64,000 nucleotides of DNA from JBBSBL01 sp038251325 (GTDB lineage Bacteria; Actinomycetota; Thermoleophilia; Solirubrobacterales; Solirubrobacteraceae), in NCBI GenBank assembly GCA_038251325.1, contig JBBSBL010000004.1:25386-89385 (forward strand), written 5' to 3'. Below, one piece after another: positions 51,275 to 61,874 of this stretch (the stretch's first letter is position 1; every line of letters starts with the position of its first letter). The position numbers were made by a program, and so were the translations under genes. The notes under the pieces are model-generated. The model had not been told where the DNA came from and ran no database searches. It saw only the letters and a list, made by a program, of their open reading frames with translations.

Positions 51275-52459
51275 CTACGGCAGCGACCCGCCCCCCAGCG
51301 CCACCACCACCCCGACCGCCCCGGCGCCCAGCAGCGTCATCACCACGCCCCGCCCCAGGGCCAGCAGCGCCACCGCGGCCGCCGCGAGCACCGCGAGCTG
51401 CTAGCCCTCGGTGAGCGCCATCGCGAGCGGCACGGCGGACCCGAGGATCGCGCCGACCGCTGCGGGGCCGGCGCCGTCGAGGAACGCTCGCACTCTCGCG
51501 CTCGCGCGCAGCCGATCGAATCGCTCCGCACCGAGCAGCACGAACGAGAACGACGGCGCGAAGGCCACGAGCGCCGCGAGCAGGCCCCCGCCGACGCCGG
51601 CCGCGGCGTAGCCGACCGCGGCGACCGTGTGGACCACCGGGCCCGGCGTCACCTGGCCCAAGGCCACAGCGCCCAAGAACTGCGAATCGCTCATCCAGTG
51701 GTAGCGGTCGACGGCGTCGGCCTGCATGAGCGGGATGATCACGAAGCCCCCGCCGTAGGAGAGCGCGCCGACCTTGAAGGCGACCCAGGCCAGCGCGCCG
51801 AGGCCGCCGGCGCCGGCCACCGCGGCCAGCGGCAGAACGACCCAGGGCGAGACGGCCGCCAGCGCCCTGCCGCCCCTGCCGCCGTTCGCCCGTCGCCACA
51901 CCAGCTCCACCGCTCCGCACGCCAGCAGCACGAGCACGAGCCAGGGCCCGACCAGCGCGGCCGACACGCCCCCGGCCACGACGTACGCCCACCACCGCGC
52001 CCGGTGATCGCCCGCCTTGCGCCAGCTCGGCGCGGCGAGCGCCCACCCCGCGGACACGGCGACCGCGGCGACCGCGGCCCCCGCACCCGCGCCCGCACCG
52101 CGCACCCAGCGCGGCGGCGCGCCCGCCAGGAACAGCGCCGAGAGTGCGAGGATCAACACGAGCCCGGGAAGGATGAAGCCCAGCCCGCCGACCACGGCCC
52201 CGAGTCCCCCGTGCAGCCGCCACGCGCAGTAGATCGCGAGCTGCGTCGAGGCCGGGCCCGGCAGCAGGTTCGTCGCCGCCCCCCCGTCCTCGAAGTGCTC
52301 GGCCGAGAGCCAGCCCCGCCGCTGCACGCACAGCTCCCGCAGCAGCGCGATGTGCGCCGGCGGCCCGCCGAACCCGACGCAGCCGATCCGCGTCCACTCG
52401 CGCGCGACCTCGCCGATGCCCGGCCCCGGCACGGTCGTGGGCGAGGCGGGTGCGGCCAT
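51275..52459 (-). pseudogene. chrA: Chromate transporter interrupted by in-frame amber codon
   Basis: The frame from the ATG at 52459 encodes 352 residues to a TAG at 51401-51403, with two ChrA halves: CVGFGGPPAHIALLRELCV and FEDGGAATNLLPGPASTQL in the first, VGALSYGGGFVIIPLMQADA and FLGAVALGQVTPGPVVH in the second. After the TAG the same frame continues for 41 hydrophobic codons (QLAVLAAAAVALLALGRG ...) to TAG at 51275, supplying the last membrane helices. With them the protein would be about 394 residues, the normal ChrA length. A TGG-to-TAG change is the simplest explanation. The shortened protein may or may not work. Confidence 0.85.
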
Positions 52460-52522
52460 CGGCCCGGAAGCGAAGCACACCGCACCGGCCGATATGTGGC
52501 CCTTGCGTAGCATGAGCCCGCG

Positions 52523-53821
52523 GTGACCGACCTCCAGGCCGAGACGACGGCGGTGCTCCAGCGCCTCATCCGCTTCGACACCGTCAACCCGCCGGGGCGG
52601 GAGCGCGCCGCCCAGGAGTACCTCGCCGGCTACCTCGGCGACGCCGGCTTCGAGACCACGCTCCTCGGCGCCGAGGACGCGCGCCCGAACCTCGTCGCGC
52701 GCCTGGCCGGGGCCGAACCGGGCCCGAACCTCTGCCTGCTGGCGCACGTCGACACCGTGCTCGCCACGCCGGAGGAGTGGGCGCGTGATCCCTGGTCCGG
52801 CGAGGTCGCCGACGGGTTCCTCTGGGGGCGCGGCGCGATCGACATGAAGTCGCAGGGCGCCGCCGAGGCGGCGGCCGCGGTCGCGCTGGCCCGCGAGGGC
52901 TGGCGGCCCGCGCGCGGCGACCTGCTCGTCGTCTCGGTCGTCGACGAGGAGGCCGGCGGAGCGCTCGGGGCGCGCTGGCTCTGCGCCGAGCATCCCGACC
53001 TGGTGCGCTGCGACTGGCTGCTGAACGAGGGCGGCGGCGCGGTCATCCCCTACGACGGGCGGCGCCTCTACGGCTTGTGCTGCGGCGAGAAGGGGGTCTT
53101 CCGCTTCCGGCTCTCGACCACCGGGGTCGCCGGCCACGCCTCGATCCCGAGCATGGGCGACAACGCGCTGCTCAAGATGGCGCCGATCCTCGAGCGCCTG
53201 GGCGGGGCGCAGCCGTCCTGGTCGCCGACGGACCTCGGCGGCGCGTTCCTGCGCGGCCTCGGCGAGGACCCCGGAGACCCGGCCGCCGCGCTGCGCAACG
53301 TCGCCGCGGGCGACCCGCGCCTGGCGATGCTCGTCGAGCCCGTCCTCGGCGTCACGCTCACCCCCACCCGCATCTCCGCCTCGGAGAAGATCAACGTCAT
53401 CCCCTCGCGCGCGACGCTCGGCGTCGACTGCCGCGTCCCGCCCGGCCTCGGCGAGGCCGAGGCGCGCCGCGCGGTGGAGGAGGTGCTCGGCGCCGATGGC
53501 TACGAGCTCGAGTTCAGCGAGATGGTTCCGGGCAACGGCTCGCCTCCCGAGGGCCCGCTCCACGACGCCCTGGAGCGCTGGGTCGGCGAGCAGGACCCGG
53601 GCGCCGAGGTGATCCCCGTCATCCTTCCCGGGTACACGGACTCCGTGGCCTTCCGCGACGCGTTCCCCGACGTCGTCGCCTACGGCTTCTTCCCCCACCG
53701 CCACATGTCGATCTTCGAGACCGCGCCGCTCATCCACTCCGCCGACGAGCGGATCGACGTGCGCGACCTCGGCTTCGCCGCGGCCTGCTACCGCGACGTG
53801 ACCCGGAGGCTGCTCGGATGA
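52523..53821 (+). CDS. M20 family metallopeptidase (ArgE/DapE-type)
   Basis: 432 residues. Zinc-site residues are visible in LLAHVDTV, GRGAIDMKSQ and VDEEAGG, and the dimerisation domain lies at about 190-320. Such enzymes release an acyl group or an amino acid from small N-acyl or dipeptide substrates. GTG start; the stop overlaps the DUF1385 gene by 4 bp. Confidence 0.93.
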   Translation: MTDLQAETTAVLQRLIRFDTVNPPGRERAAQEYLAGYLGDAGFETTLLGAEDARPNLVARLAGAEPGPNLCLLAHVDTVLATPEEWARDPWSGEVADGFLWGRGAIDMKSQGAAEAAAAVALAREGWRPARGDLLVVSVVDEEAGGALGARWLCAEHPDLVRCDWLLNEGGGAVIPYDGRRLYGLCCGEKGVFRFRLSTTGVAGHASIPSMGDNALLKMAPILERLGGAQPSWSPTDLGGAFLRGLGEDPGDPAAALRNVAAGDPRLAMLVEPVLGVTLTPTRISASEKINVIPSRATLGVDCRVPPGLGEAEARRAVEEVLGADGYELEFSEMVPGNGSPPEGPLHDALERWVGEQDPGAEVIPVILPGYTDSVAFRDAFPDVVAYGFFPHRHMSIFETAPLIHSADERIDVRDLGFAAACYRDVTRRLLG

Positions 53822-54657
53822 GCGAGATGCGGCCCGCCCCGGGGAGCGCCGAGCCGCGCGAGGCGCCGAAGCTCCGCCTCGGCGGCATGGCCCTGCGCAA
53901 CGGGCTGCTCGTCCACGGCCCGACGCGCTGGGCCGCGGCCGTCCGCACCCGGGGCGGCGAGCTCCGCGTGGCCTCCGGGGTCAAGCCGCGCGTGCGCGGC
54001 GTGGACAACGTCCCCGGCGCCCGCGGCGTCGCGCGGCTCGGCGAGGCGATGGTGGTGATCCCGCTCGTGAAGGCCCGGCTGCCCGAGGCCGAGCTGCCGT
54101 TCGCCACCGCCCGGGTGGCGGGCGTGACCGCGGGCACGATGCTCGCCGGCTCGCTCCTGCGCCGGCGCGGGGTGGCCGGCGAGGCGGCGGCGCTCGCGCT
54201 GTCGGTCGCGCCGGCGGTCGCGGCGCTGCGCGGCGGCGAGCTCGCTGCCTACCACGGGGTCGAGCACAAGGCGATCGCCGCCTACGAGGACGGCACGCCC
54301 GACGCCGCGGACGCCGCGAAGGAGCACGACCGCTGCGGCTCGCACCTCATGGCGCCGCTGCTCGCGGCCAATCTCGCCGGCGTCTCGCTGCTGCGCGCCG
54401 CGACCGAGCGTCCTGGTCCGGCGGCGAGCTCGGCGGTCGCGCTCGCCTCGGTGGGGGTGGCGGTCGAGGTCTTCGCCTGGTCCGAGCGCCACGCCGGCAC
54501 CCGGCTGGCCCGCGCGCTGCGCCGCCCCGGCCACGAGCTCCAACGCGCGATCGGCACCCGCGAGCCCGACGACCGGCAGCTCGAGGTGGGGCGCGCGGCG
54601 CTCGCCGAGATCCTCCGCGTCGAGCCTGCACCCCTGCCTCCTACCACGAACAACTAG
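53818..54657 (+). CDS. DUF1385 family membrane protein (YqhQ-like)
   Basis: 279 residues. The hallmark AAYHGVEHKAIAAYE lies near residue 145, preceded by LRLGGMALRNGLLVHGP and followed by DRCGSHLMAPLL and further hydrophobic helices. Family function is unknown; members are common in Gram-positive bacteria. An ATG three codons in is an alternative start. Confidence 0.88.
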   Translation: MSEMRPAPGSAEPREAPKLRLGGMALRNGLLVHGPTRWAAAVRTRGGELRVASGVKPRVRGVDNVPGARGVARLGEAMVVIPLVKARLPEAELPFATARVAGVTAGTMLAGSLLRRRGVAGEAAALALSVAPAVAALRGGELAAYHGVEHKAIAAYEDGTPDAADAAKEHDRCGSHLMAPLLAANLAGVSLLRAATERPGPAASSAVALASVGVAVEVFAWSERHAGTRLARALRRPGHELQRAIGTREPDDRQLEVGRAALAEILRVEPAPLPPTTNN

Positions 54658-54668
54658 AATCCGGCTCG

Positions 54669-56228
<1,560 letters not shown>

Positions 56229-56257
56229 GCGCCGGTCCGCCGCTATCCTCCGCGCCC

Positions 56258-56662
56258 GTGCTGGGGCGCATCGACCACATCGGCGTGGCCGTCGAGGATC
56301 TCGACGCCGGCCTCGCGCTCTACGAGAGGACGCTGAAGATGCCGCTCGTCCACCGCGAGGTCGTCGAGACCCAGGGCGTCGAGGCCGCGCTGCTCGACGT
56401 CGGCGAGGGCCACGTCGAGCTCCTGCGTCCGCTCGGTCCCGACACGCCGGTCGGGAAGTTCCTCGCCCGCCAGGGGCCCGGCCTCCACCACGTCGCCTAC
56501 CAGGTGCCCGACGTCGCGGCCGCCCTCGCCGAGCTGAAGGCCGCCGGGATGCGCCTGATCGACGAGGCGCCGCGGACGGGCATCCGCGGCTCCTCGGTCG
56601 CCTTCCTGCATCCCGCGTCCACCGGCTCGGTCCTCACCGAGCTCGTCACCCCGGCGCACTGA
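56258..56662 (+). CDS. Methylmalonyl-CoA epimerase
   Basis: 134 residues of the VOC fold. GRIDHIGVAVEDLDAGLALY, VELLRPLGPDTPVGKFLA and GLHHVAYQVPDVAAAL carry the metal-binding His, Glu and His. It interconverts (S)- and (R)-methylmalonyl-CoA in propionate metabolism. GTG start. The next gene follows with one base of overlap. No mutase or carboxylase gene is in the window. Confidence 0.95.
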   Translation: MLGRIDHIGVAVEDLDAGLALYERTLKMPLVHREVVETQGVEAALLDVGEGHVELLRPLGPDTPVGKFLARQGPGLHHVAYQVPDVAAALAELKAAGMRLIDEAPRTGIRGSSVAFLHPASTGSVLTELVTPAH

Positions 56663-56880
56663 TGGCGGCGGAGCGGCTGACGATCGGCTTCCAGGGCGGC
56701 CAGGCGCTGCCCGCGCGCGCCGAGGCCAGGGCCGCCGACGCGCTCCGCAAGGCGCTGGAGAAGGGCGAGCGCGGCTGGCACGAGCTCGCCTCCGAGGACG
56801 GCCCGGTGCTGCTCGACCTCGGGCAGGTCGTCTACGTCCGCACGGACGTGGAGGAGCCGCGGGTCGGCTTCGGGGCGTAG
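56662..56880 (+). CDS. DUF3107-like small protein
   Basis: 72 residues. The C-terminal part (VLLDLGQVVYVRTDVEEPRV) and overall size resemble the actinobacterial DUF3107 family; the N-terminus LTIGFQGGQAL is a matching first strand. Function unknown. It shares one base with the epimerase stop, so they are cotranscribed. Confidence 0.7.
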   Translation: MAAERLTIGFQGGQALPARAEARAADALRKALEKGERGWHELASEDGPVLLDLGQVVYVRTDVEEPRVGFGA

Positions 56881-56906
56881 GTCCCGCGCCGCGGCGCCCC
56901 ACCGCC

Positions 56907-57683
56907 ATGGGCCGGCGCGAGATCCAATCCTGGCTGATGGACATGGACGGCGTGCTCGTCCACGAGGAGCGCGCCATCCCGGGCGCGGACCGGTTCCTGG
57001 CGCGACTCCGCGAGCGCGAGCTCCCGTTCCTCGTGCTCACCAACACCTCGATCTACACCCGCCGCGACCTCGCGGCGCGCCTGGCGATCAGCGGGATCGA
57101 CGTCCCCGAGGCGTCGATCTGGACCTCGGCGCTGGCCACCGGGCGCTTCCTGTCCGACCAGCGGCCGGGCGGCTCCGCGTTCGTGATCGGCGAGTCCGGC
57201 CTGACCACCGCGCTGCACGAGGCCGGCTACACGCTGAGCGAGCGCGACCCCGACTACGTCGTGCTCGGAGAGACCCGGACCTACAGCTTCGAGCGCATCA
57301 CGCAGGCGATCCGGCTGATCGCCGCGGGCGCCCGGTTCATCGCCACGAACCCCGACCCGACCGGCCCGACGCCGGAGGGGCCGCTGCCCGCGACCGGCAG
57401 CGTCGCGGCGCTGATCACGCGCGCGACCGGCGCCGAGCCCTACTACGTCGGCAAGCCCAACCCGCTGATGGTCCGGTCCGCGCTCAACGCGATCGACGCC
57501 CACTCCGAGTCGACGGCGATGATCGGCGACCGGATGGACACCGACGTCGTCGCCGGCCTGGAGGCCGGGCTGGAGACGGTGCTCGTCCTCACCGGGATCA
57601 CCACGCGCGGCGCCGCCGAGCGCTTCCCCTACCGCGCTTCGCGGGTGGTGGACTCCGTCGCGGACCTCGTCGACGAGGTCTGA
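56907..57683 (+). CDS. HAD-IIA hydrolase (NagD/4-nitrophenylphosphatase-like)
   Basis: 258 residues. Motif I WLMDMDGVLVHEERAIPGA, motif II VLTNTSIYTRRDLAARL, cap domain at ~90-180, motif III Lys in YYVGKPNPLMV, motif IV MIGDRMDTDVVAGLEAGLE. It removes phosphate from small metabolites. The ychF GTG follows directly (TGAGTG), with no spacer. Confidence 0.92.
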   Translation: MGRREIQSWLMDMDGVLVHEERAIPGADRFLARLRERELPFLVLTNTSIYTRRDLAARLAISGIDVPEASIWTSALATGRFLSDQRPGGSAFVIGESGLTTALHEAGYTLSERDPDYVVLGETRTYSFERITQAIRLIAAGARFIATNPDPTGPTPEGPLPATGSVAALITRATGAEPYYVGKPNPLMVRSALNAIDAHSESTAMIGDRMDTDVVAGLEAGLETVLVLTGITTRGAAERFPYRASRVVDSVADLVDEV

Positions 57684-58763
57684 GTGAGGGTCGGGATCGT
57701 CGGGCTGCCCAACGCGGGCAAGTCCTCGCTCTTCAGCGCGCTGACCCGGGTGGCCGCCGAGGCGGCGAACTACCCGTTCACGACGATCGAGCCGAACGTC
57801 GCTGTCGTGCCGGTGCCCGATCCGCGGCTCGACCGCGTCGCGGCGACGATCGGCGCCTCCGAGGTCGTCTACGACACGCTCGACGTCCACGACATCGCCG
57901 GCCTCGTGCGCGGTGCGCACGTGGGCGAGGGCCTGGGCAACCGCTTCCTGGCCAACATCCGCGAGGTCGACGCGCTGCTCCACGTCGTGCGCGCGCCCGA
58001 CGACCCGAACGTGGTCCACCCCGAGGGCGACGTGGACCCGGTGCGCGACGCCGAGACGATCGAGACCGAGCTGATCTACGCCGACCTCGACGGCGCCGAG
58101 CGCCGGCTGGAGAAGGTCGTGCGCCAGGCGCGCTCCGGCGAGGCGGCGGCGATCGCCGAGGAGTCGTGGCTGCGCGCGGTGGTCGGCGCACTTCAGGCCG
58201 GGCGCCCGGCGAGCGACGTCCCGCCGCCCGCGTCCGCGCCCGACGCGCTGCGCAACCTCCAGCCCCTCACCGCGAAGCCCGTGCTCTTCGTGGCCAACGT
58301 CGACGACGGCGCGGACGCCGCGCCGCAGGCGCTCGCGGTGCACGCCGCCGCCCGGGGCGCGGGGATCGTCGCGGTGTCCTCCCGGATCGAGGCGGAGCTG
58401 GCCGAGCTCGCCGAGGACGACGCCGCGGCGATGCGGGCGGACCTCGGCGTGGAGGAGTCCGGCCTCGCCCGCGTCCTGCGCGGCGCCTTCGTGCTGCTCG
58501 ATCTCATCGCCTTCTTCACCGCGGGGGAGGACAAGCCCGCGCAGTCCTGGCACGTGCCGGCCGGCAGCAGCGCATGGACGGCGGCCGGGTCGATCCACAC
58601 CGACATCCAGCGCGGCTTCGTGCGCGCGGAGGTCGTCAGCTGGGAGGCGCTCGTCGAGGCCGGTGGCTACGCCGGGGCGCGCGAGCGGGGCACCCTGCGC
58701 CTCGAGGGCCGCGACTACGCGATGGCGGACGGCGACGTGATCACCGTCAAGTTCACGCCCTAG
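57684..58763 (+). CDS. ychF: Ribosome-binding ATPase YchF/Obg-like
   Basis: 359 residues. P-loop GLPNAGKSSLFSALT, NYPFTTIEPNV switch region, DIAGLVRGAHVGEGLGNRFL and the C-terminal TGS-type domain (ARERGTLRLEGRDYAMADGD) identify YchF, an ATPase of the Obg-GTPase family linked to stress and translation. GTG start with no gap from the preceding stop. Confidence 0.96.
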   Translation: MRVGIVGLPNAGKSSLFSALTRVAAEAANYPFTTIEPNVAVVPVPDPRLDRVAATIGASEVVYDTLDVHDIAGLVRGAHVGEGLGNRFLANIREVDALLHVVRAPDDPNVVHPEGDVDPVRDAETIETELIYADLDGAERRLEKVVRQARSGEAAAIAEESWLRAVVGALQAGRPASDVPPPASAPDALRNLQPLTAKPVLFVANVDDGADAAPQALAVHAAARGAGIVAVSSRIEAELAELAEDDAAAMRADLGVEESGLARVLRGAFVLLDLIAFFTAGEDKPAQSWHVPAGSSAWTAAGSIHTDIQRGFVRAEVVSWEALVEAGGYAGARERGTLRLEGRDYAMADGDVITVKFTP

Positions 58764-58817
58764 GGGCGAGCGGCGCCCAGGCCGTCGGGAAGCACGTTCA
58801 CCTAGGCTCCTCGCGGC

Positions 58818-59138
58818 ATGGACCTCGGCGTCGCCCGCACCGACGACCCCGAGGTCGCGGAGATCGTCCCGAGCGACCACTGCCTGCATCGTTTCCGCGC
58901 CCGCGCGCCGTGGCGGGAGGCCGGCGTCGAGGCGGCCGCGACGGGGCTGATCGACTCCCTCGAGGCGGCGCACGTCGTGCGCTGGCCCCCGGCGTGGGCG
59001 CTCTCGGAGCGCGGCGCGGAGCGCTGGGCGGTGGAGGGGGACCTGGCCTACCCGCTCGCGCCGACCGGCCTCCCGGGCCGCTGGCTCGCGATCACCTGCC
59101 TGCGGCGCACCGAGGCGGGCGGGCGGAGCCCGCGGTGA
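58818..59138 (+). CDS. Small hypothetical protein
   Basis: 106 residues, soluble. It is rich in Trp, Ala and Glu (PWREAGVEAAATGLID, WALSERGAERWAVEGDLAY). I recognise no family. The stop overlaps the PhzF-like GTG by 4 bp, which supports it as a real gene cotranscribed with phzF. Confidence 0.65.
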   Translation: MDLGVARTDDPEVAEIVPSDHCLHRFRARAPWREAGVEAAATGLIDSLEAAHVVRWPPAWALSERGAERWAVEGDLAYPLAPTGLPGRWLAITCLRRTEAGGRSPR

Positions 59139-60007
59139 GCGCGCACCGGCTCACCTGGCTCGACGTGTTCGCCGAGCGCCCGCTCACCGGCAACCAGCTC
59201 GCGGTGGTCCACGACGCCGACGGCCTGGGCGAGGAGACGATGCTGGCCTTCGCCCGGGAGACGAAGCTCGCCGAGACGACGTTCGTGCAGACCGCCGACG
59301 CGGCGGGCGCCGACTACCGCAACCGCATCTTCACCGTGGCCGAGGAGATGCCGTTCGCCGGGCACCCCTCGCTCGGGACCGCGGTCGCGGTCGCGTTGGC
59401 CCGCGGAGAGCGCGCGGCGGAGTACGTGCAGCAGACGCCGGCCGGCCTCCAGGCCGTGCGCGTGGCGGTGGAGGAGGGTGGGCGACGGGCGCAGGCCTCC
59501 GTGCTGCAGAACCCGGCGGGGCTCGGTCCGACGGTCGACGCCGTACGCGTGCTCCCCGCGGTCGGCCTCGGGCCGGAGCGCGCCGACCGGGCCCTGCCGC
59601 CGCAGGTCGTCGACACCGGCCTGTCCCACCTGCTCGCCCCGATCGCCGACGCGACGGCGCTGGCGACGGCCCGCCCGGACCTTGCGGCGATCGCGGACCT
59701 GCTGACGCCGCTCGGCGCCCACAGCGTCTACCTCGTGGCCTGCGACCCGGCCGCCGGCCGGGCGCGGGCGCGAATGTTCACCCGCCTGACCGCCGAGGGC
59801 GAGGACGCGGCGACCGGCTCGGCCGCGGGTCCGCTCGTGGCCTACCTGGCGACCCGGGCCGGTTGCGAGCGCGTCGAGATCAGCCAGGGCGTCGAGATGG
59901 GCCGCCCATCGCGGCTCCATGCCGCGATGGAGGACGGCCGGCCACGCGTGGGCGGCGGGGTGGTGGTCGTGGCGGAGGGCACGGTCCACCTGCCGCGCGC
60001 CCCGTAG
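59135..60007 (+). CDS. PhzF family epimerase/isomerase
   Basis: 290 residues. WLDVFAERPLTGNQLAVVHD with the catalytic Glu region EMLAFARETKLAETTFV and the EMPFAGHPSLGTA plus EDAATGSAAGPL motifs mark a diaminopimelate-epimerase-like PhzF enzyme. The name comes from phenazine synthesis, but most members are general isomerases and no phenazine gene is near. GTG start. Confidence 0.92.
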   Translation: MSAHRLTWLDVFAERPLTGNQLAVVHDADGLGEETMLAFARETKLAETTFVQTADAAGADYRNRIFTVAEEMPFAGHPSLGTAVAVALARGERAAEYVQQTPAGLQAVRVAVEEGGRRAQASVLQNPAGLGPTVDAVRVLPAVGLGPERADRALPPQVVDTGLSHLLAPIADATALATARPDLAAIADLLTPLGAHSVYLVACDPAAGRARARMFTRLTAEGEDAATGSAAGPLVAYLATRAGCERVEISQGVEMGRPSRLHAAMEDGRPRVGGGVVVVAEGTVHLPRAP

Positions 60008-60008
60008 C

Positions 60009-60374
60009 ATGGCGTCGGTGGAGCGGATCACGGGAATCGGCGGAGTCTTCTTCCGCTCACGCGATCCGGAGGGGCTGCGCCAGTGGTACGCCGAGCAGCT
60101 CGGCGTGCCGGACGGCGAGCCGCTGGTCGCCGAGTCCGACGCGTCGCTCGTGTGGGCGCCGTTCGCCGAGGACAGCGACCACCTCGGCTCGCTGGAGCAG
60201 GCGTGGATGCTCAACTACCGGGTCCGCGATCTCGACGCGATGCTCGAGCAGCTTCGCGGCTGCGGCGCCCCCGTCGAGGCGGCGATCCAGGCGACCGAGC
60301 AGGGCCGCTTCGGCTGGGCCACCGACCCGGAGGGCAACCGCTTCGAGCTCTGGGAGCCGGCCGAAGGCTGGTAG
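60009..60374 (+). CDS. VOC family protein (glyoxalase-like)
   Basis: 121 residues. GIGGVFFRSRDPEGLRQWYA at the start and TDPEGNRFELWEPAEGW at the end are the two VOC half-site motifs. Substrate unknown. It begins 1 bp after the phzF stop. Confidence 0.9.
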   Translation: MASVERITGIGGVFFRSRDPEGLRQWYAEQLGVPDGEPLVAESDASLVWAPFAEDSDHLGSLEQAWMLNYRVRDLDAMLEQLRGCGAPVEAAIQATEQGRFGWATDPEGNRFELWEPAEGW

Positions 60375-60393
60375 ACGGACGAGAGGATCGACC

Positions 60394-60801
60394 GTGACCG
60401 ACGCGACGCACCCGAGCATCTTCCCCGCCCTGCGCTACGCGGACCCCAACGCGGCACTGGCCTGGCTCGCCGACGCCTTCGGCTTCGAGGAGCGCGCGGT
60501 CATGCGCGACGAGGGCGGCGTGGTGCAGCACGCCGAGCTCCGTCTCGGGAACGGCCTGGTGATGCTCGGCGGGGCGCGGGAGGCCGGATGGCTCGGCGGC
60601 GGCGCCCCCGACGCGCTCGCGTCGCCCATCAGCCTCTATGTCGTCGTCCCCGATCCCGACGGCCATCACGACCGCGCGGTCGCCGCCGGGGCGCGGATCG
60701 TGCGCGACCTCACCGACGAGGACTACGGCTCGCGCGAGTACAGCGTCCGCGACCTCGAGGGCAACCTCTGGTCGTTCGGGACGTACGACCCGTTCGCGTA
60801 G
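60394..60801 (+). CDS. VOC family protein (glyoxalase/bleomycin-resistance-like)
   Basis: 135 residues with FPALRYADPNAALAWLADAF, HAELRLGNGLVMLGG and SVRDLEGNLWSFGTYDPF, a PhnB/YycE-like VOC protein. A ribosome-binding sequence GAGAGGA precedes the GTG. A second VOC gene lies just upstream. Confidence 0.9.
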   Translation: MTDATHPSIFPALRYADPNAALAWLADAFGFEERAVMRDEGGVVQHAELRLGNGLVMLGGAREAGWLGGGAPDALASPISLYVVVPDPDGHHDRAVAAGARIVRDLTDEDYGSREYSVRDLEGNLWSFGTYDPFA

Positions 60802-60899
60802 AGCCACTCCCCGGAGCGCTCGTGGAGGCCCGTCGTGGCCGAGCGCGACGAGGGTGATCGTCGCGTCGCCCATCGACGCCTACGTCCGTGCCGCGCGGC

Positions 60900-61769
60900 T
60901 CACAGCTCCCGGACGCTCCCGGCCTTCTCCAGGCGCTCGGCGAGCCGGCGCATCCCCAGCGCGCGGGCGACCGTCGCGCCGCCGCGCAGGTCGGTCTCGG
61001 CGTCGGGTGGCCGCGTCACCGGGGCCGGGCGCAGCGTCGCGACATCGTGGAAAGTGCGCAGATCCCCCGCCTGGTCGCGCAGGGCGGCGGCGACGCGGGG
61101 CTTCTCACCGTCGGCGGCGGCGAGGGCGGCCTCGAGCGAGCCGTGGCGGCGCAGGAGGTCCGCGGCGGTCTTCTCGCCGATGCCCTTCGCGCCCGGCAGC
61201 CCGTCGGAGGGATCGCCCCGCAGCGCGATGAAGTCCGGGACGAGCGCGGGCGGGATGCCGTAGCGCCGCTCGACCTCCTCCGGCCCGACGGCTTCGACGC
61301 CCTTCACTCCGGTCTTGAGGTAGAGGACGGTGACCGCGTCCGACGCGCATTGGTAGAGGTCGCGGTCACCGGTCATGAGCAGGGCCTGGCCGCGTGCGCC
61401 GGACTCCACGGCGGCGTACGCGCCGAGCAGGTCGTCGGCCTCGAGATCGGGCGAGGTCTCGCTCCCCCACCCGAAGGCCTCATAGAGCAGCGGCGCGGCG
61501 GCGAACTGCGGCGCGAGCCCGTCGGGCACCGGCGGACGGTCGGCGTGGTAACCGGGCCACGCGTCGACGCGGTAGTCCGCCGCCTCCTGGCCGAAGCAGG
61601 CGATGACCGCGCGCGGATCGTGGTCGGCGCAGACGCGCAGCGTCGCGTTGACCGACCCGAGCAGCGCGTTGACCGGCGTGCCGTCGGCGCCCGTGATCGA
61701 GTCCGGGAGCGCGAAGAACGCCCGGTAGAGGAGCGAGGGACCGTCGACGACGAGGAGCTGGCCGGGCAT
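60900..61769 (-). CDS. Stand-alone 5'-3' exonuclease domain protein
   Basis: 289 residues like the N-terminal nuclease part of DNA polymerase I. VDGPSLLYRAFFALPD at the start, DLEADDLLGAYAA and LLMTGDRDLYQCAS hold metal-binding Asp residues, and the helix-hairpin-helix LPGAKGIGEKTAADLLRR follows. It would remove RNA primers and flaps. A full polA may exist elsewhere. Convergent with the upstream VOC gene, divergent from the ABC1 kinase across 105 bp. Confidence 0.93.
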   Translation of the reverse strand: MPGQLLVVDGPSLLYRAFFALPDSITGADGTPVNALLGSVNATLRVCADHDPRAVIACFGQEAADYRVDAWPGYHADRPPVPDGLAPQFAAAPLLYEAFGWGSETSPDLEADDLLGAYAAVESGARGQALLMTGDRDLYQCASDAVTVLYLKTGVKGVEAVGPEEVERRYGIPPALVPDFIALRGDPSDGLPGAKGIGEKTAADLLRRHGSLEAALAAADGEKPRVAAALRDQAGDLRTFHDVATLRPAPVTRPPDAETDLRGGATVARALGMRRLAERLEKAGSVREL

Positions 61770-61874
61770 GGCGGGATTCCTACCATGCGCCGCATGAGGC
61801 GCTGCGGTGCCGCCTAGACTCATCACCGAGGCGCAGCGGCTCATCCTGCATGCCGCGACCGCCGTATCCGCACC
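61770..61874. promoter_or_regulatory. Divergent intergenic region exonuclease / ABC1 kinase
   Basis: 105 bp between outward-facing starts; promoters for both are expected. No inverted repeat or -10 box stands out. Confidence 0.35.

Noticed and set aside
58818..60007. Phenazine biosynthesis locus from the PhzF-like gene
   Set aside because: PhzF-family isomerases are widespread outside phenazine clusters and no other phz gene is present.
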